Positions 6,801 through 8,678 of a stretch of 8,678 nucleotides of DNA are shown in pieces. The position numbers and the translations under genes were made by a program. The first letter of the stretch is position 1. Each line of letters begins with the position of its first letter. The notes under the pieces are model-generated. The model was not told where the DNA came from and ran no database searches. It was given only the letters and a program-made list of their open reading frames with translations. The stretch lies in assembly GCA_002320455.1 (NCBI GenBank), contig DCKU01000070.1:1-8678 (forward strand), given 5' to 3'. Origin of the DNA: Salinisphaera sp. UBA1666 (GTDB lineage: Bacteria > Pseudomonadota > Gammaproteobacteria > Nevskiales > Salinisphaeraceae).

Positions 6801-7877
6801 GTTTTAGCTGGTGGGAATAGTGCGTTCGATACCTGCCCAGGGAATAGTCCGACGCCGGCACCACAACAAGAGACAAACTGCTTTTCTGATTATCGCGGTG
6901 GTGGTGGCCCCGACATTGTGATGCCGTTCACCGCGACTGCGCCGACCTCGGATTATGCGACTGTTCTACGCGCGTTGCCTGAAGCCGATACCAACGGTAA
7001 CGGTTTTTTCGACAACGGAAATGTCCAAGCTACGGCAATTCCTGATGGTTTGTTTTCATTCGTCCAATTCCCGGTCGGCTTCAATGGAACAGTTACTGAT
7101 CAGCTTACTAGCAGCCAAGGCGACGTGACCACGGAATTTCCTGACGAACTGGGACGAGAGCGGGCTCAACTACCAAATGTTGTTTATTCCGATATCTTCG
7201 AGACCGCATTATCAGCAGCACCGCCGGTAGCTTCATTCTTGGGAGGTGAGCGACCGATTCGAATCAAACCTGCGCAATTCGGCAGGGAGTGCGATGAGGC
7301 CTTTGGCCTAACCTTGAATAACGGGAATTCGGTGATTGGCGAAAACACGAGAAAGACGTGCATTCCCGTCGAATTGCCGCCAAGTGGCATCTTGACCGGG
7401 ACGTCTCTTTCGTTCTTCTCGCTAGTGACCGGTCGATTGATATTGAGATTCCCGTATCAGATCGATGCCGACGGAGTTGCCACGCAACAGCCGCAGCGAG
7501 GTTACATCGTTCCTCGGTGTAGCGGGACCATCACCCGCCGGGACTCTGTCGACTCTGATTATGCGAAGCCATATAACTATGCGCCATGCTTCGTCGCGAA
7601 TCTCACGGTTACGGTCAACGCCGACGGCTATATCGACGACTTGGATAACGGTAGCGCCACTCGCGTAGCGCAACAAGACGTCAATATTCAAGTCGTAGGT
7701 CCGGTGGGCTTCCAGCAAAACGGGCGATTGGCGATCAGCACTTTGAACACTAAAAGATTCATAGTCGTTGCGGATGCGACCGGTGGGCCGACGCCAGCGC
7801 CAACCCTCGCAGGAGAACAAGCGCTCCAACTTCTAGGCGCGCCCATACATGGAGGCGAAGCGTTTCCTAGTCGATAA
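3900..7877 (+). CDS. Very large exported lipoprotein with several Big_5-like Ig domains
   Basis: No specific gene name is recognised. From ATG 3900 the product is 1325 residues. It has a basic N-terminus, a hydrophobic segment at about 20-35 and a lipobox Leu-Thr-Ala-Cys with Cys38 as the lipidated residue, then a Gly/Asp-rich linker. Regions resembling bacterial Ig-like Big_5 domains follow: about 65-166 (YPVDGQTDVYPGT; TTYAVVAQGTI), 179-313 (RARFSQPVDEGSVKL) and most clearly 628-729 (FLFSEAVDPASI; LDADTKYTVSL; DLNGNPLD), with a divergent fourth at about 826-955. An EF-hand-like calcium loop sits at 1030-1041 (Asp1030, Asn1032, Asn1034, Gly1035, Asp1038). Residues 314-618 and 1042-1325 are unassigned. 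The protein is strongly acidic with many Gly-Asp-Asp-Asp stretches. Paired cysteines suggest disulfides and thus export. Residue +2 after Cys38 is Asp, the inner-membrane retention signal in E. coli. Base composition changes sharply near 5250-5330. Likely a surface or periplasmic adhesin or scaffold; role inferred only. Confidence 0.85.
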   Translation: MTHRSRAMRGRILKGAAPARALPAVLLGCLLAGTLTACDSGDGGDNGGVGSPDTGTDVGAVNPDQPAGLAFSYPVDGQTDVYPGTTIAFAFNGDAAGDVQLVDTQTGNALPARVVDRGNGVFNIYPADSDARMAPATTYAVVAQGTIGDDDNTAFANGDTLFAFSTAAAGGAATSSDFTLVNFPTGSDAGFPINGESFPFTQFNTLRARFSQPVDEGSVKLCTGSESLGNDNCTVAVTGPDGSNVAGRLSVLGKDFVFDPGSINPDPSNQDADQYDGDDLEAGVQYTVNFDDDFVSASGQTLSGTDSFNVTPLSINTGDRVDVVQRLRIGVIGNDDDDNDSMSSPLTGRTANNIELASQLIGSYDLAAVPSPEQGGLQVRLAAFNGQRFGGKIPTVLPRGQKFLLQNFNLALGSQLNDDGTFSEAVVDTPVNLDNLDVQFANDSDVYLLANDLSNVETPTRVAQRLDLNIFGQVSPNSPIEALSNGVVNQTALNVLASGVAIPQDNGDISLVLYGALPISVNRDAEAAANFELELTLPASSDDQPTIMADQGAPFITAQYPTACSYVFNTLSFDSDSASFSPIFNASDVLPGLSGTTSLSANEQKCRDLMAERFIFGSGVGDDDNPTATFNFPEPRPNAVSVDTSPAFLFSEAVDPASITRVQMMNADGETISVRSRIEGSSLVVSPVERLDADTKYTVSLGGGITDLNGNPLDRSMRGGVSDTFDFNTQPLVLPRDDDGSITQLEQSDTETVRQTAPFLTTLTPGVPCALMPDTSNSADYFMDGGSQAGRCVGDDPDEAEQFAPVSSRTYSSPKLEGVQNIQSTRRVYDVFKSPSNFPVVGYFSKAVQSESVKLANGCLIGGSGNTVDGATIAIQKMSAGQCEGVVPGALAKLSPNSGLTRGFQFKPAAGFQAGQRYWVVVCGSANNLDPDNQSPASSCSSQSTVIGQSGFALNTNPLSSTGTKANVLAGGNSAFDTCPGNSPTPAPQQETNCFSDYRGGGGPDIVMPFTATAPTSDYATVLRALPEADTNGNGFFDNGNVQATAIPDGLFSFVQFPVGFNGTVTDQLTSSQGDVTTEFPDELGRERAQLPNVVYSDIFETALSAAPPVASFLGGERPIRIKPAQFGRECDEAFGLTLNNGNSVIGENTRKTCIPVELPPSGILTGTSLSFFSLVTGRLILRFPYQIDADGVATQQPQRGYIVPRCSGTITRRDSVDSDYAKPYNYAPCFVANLTVTVNADGYIDDLDNGSATRVAQQDVNIQVVGPVGFQQNGRLAISTLNTKRFIVVADATGGPTPAPTLAGEQALQLLGAPIHGGEAFPSR

Positions 7878-7910
7878 ATTCGGTTTTAGAGACAAGTTTG
7901 CGTGAGTGAA

Positions 7911-7941
7911 GCTCGGCACCTCGCATCGAACCATACCGAGC
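7911..7941 (+). other. Inverted repeat in the spacer before the small exported protein
   Basis: GCTCGG (7911-7916) and CCGAGC (7936-7941) are perfect complements separated by 19 bases, between the lipoprotein stop (7877) and the next start (7968). There is no T-run, so it is not a classical terminator. It could be an operator or a leader hairpin of the downstream gene. Chance is possible with six pairs. Confidence 0.28.
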
Positions 7942-7955
7942 GAGTTGTGAAAAAT

Positions 7956-7961
7956 GAGGAG
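7956..7961 (+). promoter_or_regulatory. Strong ribosome-binding site that selects ATG 7968
   Basis: GAGGAG lies six bases before ATG 7968, the best Shine-Dalgarno match in the window. An in-frame GTG at 7902 would add 22 polar residues ahead of the signal peptide and has no such site, so the downstream ATG is preferred. Confidence 0.75.
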
Positions 7962-7967
7962 ATAGAT

Positions 7968-8588
7968 ATGAAAGTGGCTAATATTAAAATCGCTATCGCC
8001 GTAGCAACGTTGTCGGTAACTGCCACCGCGGCAGTTGCTCAGCCGGCCGCGCCAAACGTCATGCCGGAAGGGCAGTTCACTTTTCTTGGGAAGGCCAACC
8101 TGACGAAAAGCACTTTTCTGGGCAACGTGGGCTCGACCTGTGACCTACGTTTGACTGGTGAAGTGTCTAACACAACAGATCCGGCAGGCATCTATATCGA
8201 TGTCACCTCCGGGTCGGTCACCGGAAGCGAGCAGTTCTGCCCAGACATCGACGTGGTCGGCTTCACTCAGGGCCGCACAGGGACTCCGGAAAACCCGGGG
8301 ACTTGGGAAGCGTTTGTCCCGGATTCAGTAGCGCAGCAAGCACTTAACCAAGGGCCTCTTACCGCCGCAGACGTTACCTTCCAGAACGTCATGGTTGAAG
8401 TACCGCTACTCTCGGATTGCACAGGCAATGTCACCGCTAAGTTCTCTAACGGGCTGAATGACGTCTCTGACCCGTCGCAGTTTACGTTCGATGCCTCGTT
8501 CGACGGCTGTAACGTCGTCACAACACAGCCGTCCGGTTTGACGGTTCAGCCGAACATGTCCGACGCGCCAGATGTGAACGTGCAGTAA
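7968..8588 (+). CDS. Small exported four-cysteine protein resembling PraB (alkane oxidation activator family)
   Basis: From ATG 7968 the product is 206 residues. It starts with a Sec signal peptide (Lys2, Lys7, hydrophobic core 8-22) ending in Ala-Val-Ala before Gln25, so the mature protein is about 182 residues. Four cysteines (58, 91, 151, 181) probably form two disulfides. The order of elements recalls PraB-type proteins of Pseudomonas and relatives as I remember them: an opening F-x-x-x-G-x-x-x-LTK, a Cys followed by a L-x-G-x-V strand, a second Cys, a short Trp-containing strand, then VEVPLLSDC with NVTAKF, and a final ASFDGC strand. PraB is reported as an exported factor promoting alkane use, but the mechanism is unclear. 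The similarity is by eye and modest; a small beta-rich secreted protein of unknown role is the alternative. It lies 90 bases after the lipoprotein gene, on the same strand, so joint expression is plausible. Confidence 0.72.
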   Translation: MKVANIKIAIAVATLSVTATAAVAQPAAPNVMPEGQFTFLGKANLTKSTFLGNVGSTCDLRLTGEVSNTTDPAGIYIDVTSGSVTGSEQFCPDIDVVGFTQGRTGTPENPGTWEAFVPDSVAQQALNQGPLTAADVTFQNVMVEVPLLSDCTGNVTAKFSNGLNDVSDPSQFTFDASFDGCNVVTTQPSGLTVQPNMSDAPDVNVQ

Positions 8589-8592
8589 AGAA

Positions 8593-8663
8593 GCCGACGG
8601 GATCAGGTCTTGCATTGCCACATTCGTGAAGTGTGGCGATCAAGACTCAGCCAACGGGGTCAG
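8593..8663 (+). repeat. REP-like hairpin unit flanked by direct repeats (possible RAYT-associated element)
   Basis: A long stem-loop occupies 8607-8646: GTCTTG (8607-8612) pairs with CAAGAC (8641-8646), one bulged C follows, then ATTGCCACA (8614-8622) pairs with TGTGGCGAT (8632-8640, one G-T pair), with a nine-base loop. That is 15 pairs with a single bulge. The hairpin sits between two copies of GCCRACGGGRTCAG (8593-8606 and 8650-8663; 12 of 14 bases alike). A GGGGTCAG motif beside a bulged palindrome is, to my knowledge, typical of REP sequences mobilised by RAYT (TnpA-REP) transposases. The hairpin begins 18 bases after the small gene's stop and may also act as its terminator, although it has no T-run. 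Confidence 0.6.
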
Positions 8664-8678
8664 ATACCCTCTTGGATT

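Noticed and set aside
7902..7967. Upstream GTG start adding 22 residues to the PraB-like protein
   Set aside because: It has no good ribosome site and would put a polar stretch before the signal peptide; ATG 7968 has GAGGAG at ideal distance.
1..8678. CRISPR array, rRNA or tRNA gene, toxin-antitoxin pair, phage genes
   Set aside because: No regularly spaced repeats, no RNA-gene folds and no such protein families were seen.

Overview
The window looks like chromosomal DNA of a fairly high-GC Gram-negative bacterium, most likely a gammaproteobacterium. The evidence is a PoxB-type pyruvate:quinone oxidoreductase that closely follows the Escherichia coli protein, a lipobox-bearing lipoprotein, a Sec-exported small protein and a REP-like palindrome. 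The acidic exported proteins and the PraB-like product would suit a marine, halotolerant or hydrocarbon-associated genus (Salinisphaera or Alcanivorax type). That genus-level idea is inference only.

Left part (1-2987): about 210 bp with no supported gene is followed by two overlapping small membrane-protein genes (76 aa and 28 aa), a short spacer with several perfect inverted repeats, poxB (606-2336), a strong imperfect stem-loop, and a DedA/SNARE-associated-type membrane protein (2415-2987). All genes are on the + strand. This part is ordinary high-GC coding DNA. The small-protein pair is probably translationally coupled. PoxB would feed electrons from pyruvate into the quinone pool at the inner membrane.

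Middle part (2988-3899): a long region of about 900 bp without a convincing gene. It starts GC-rich and then drops into an AT-rich island (about 35% GC at 3361-3420) containing several palindromes. It is the natural regulatory region for the large downstream gene.

Right part (3900-8588): a very large secreted lipoprotein (1325 aa from the preferred start) with several Big_5-like Ig-type domains and an EF-hand-like calcium loop. It is followed 90 bp later by a 206-aa exported four-cysteine protein that resembles PraB, the 'alkane oxidation activator' family. The lipoprotein gene is a compositional mosaic: its first ~1.35 kb is about 67% GC, while the remaining ~2.6 kb falls to about 47-52% by hand count of sampled lines. 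The pair may form a little-described cell-surface module, perhaps for hydrophobic substrates or adhesion. The window ends in a 15-bp bulged hairpin flanked by two copies of a GCCRACGGGRTCAG direct repeat, which looks like REP/RAYT-associated repetitive DNA.
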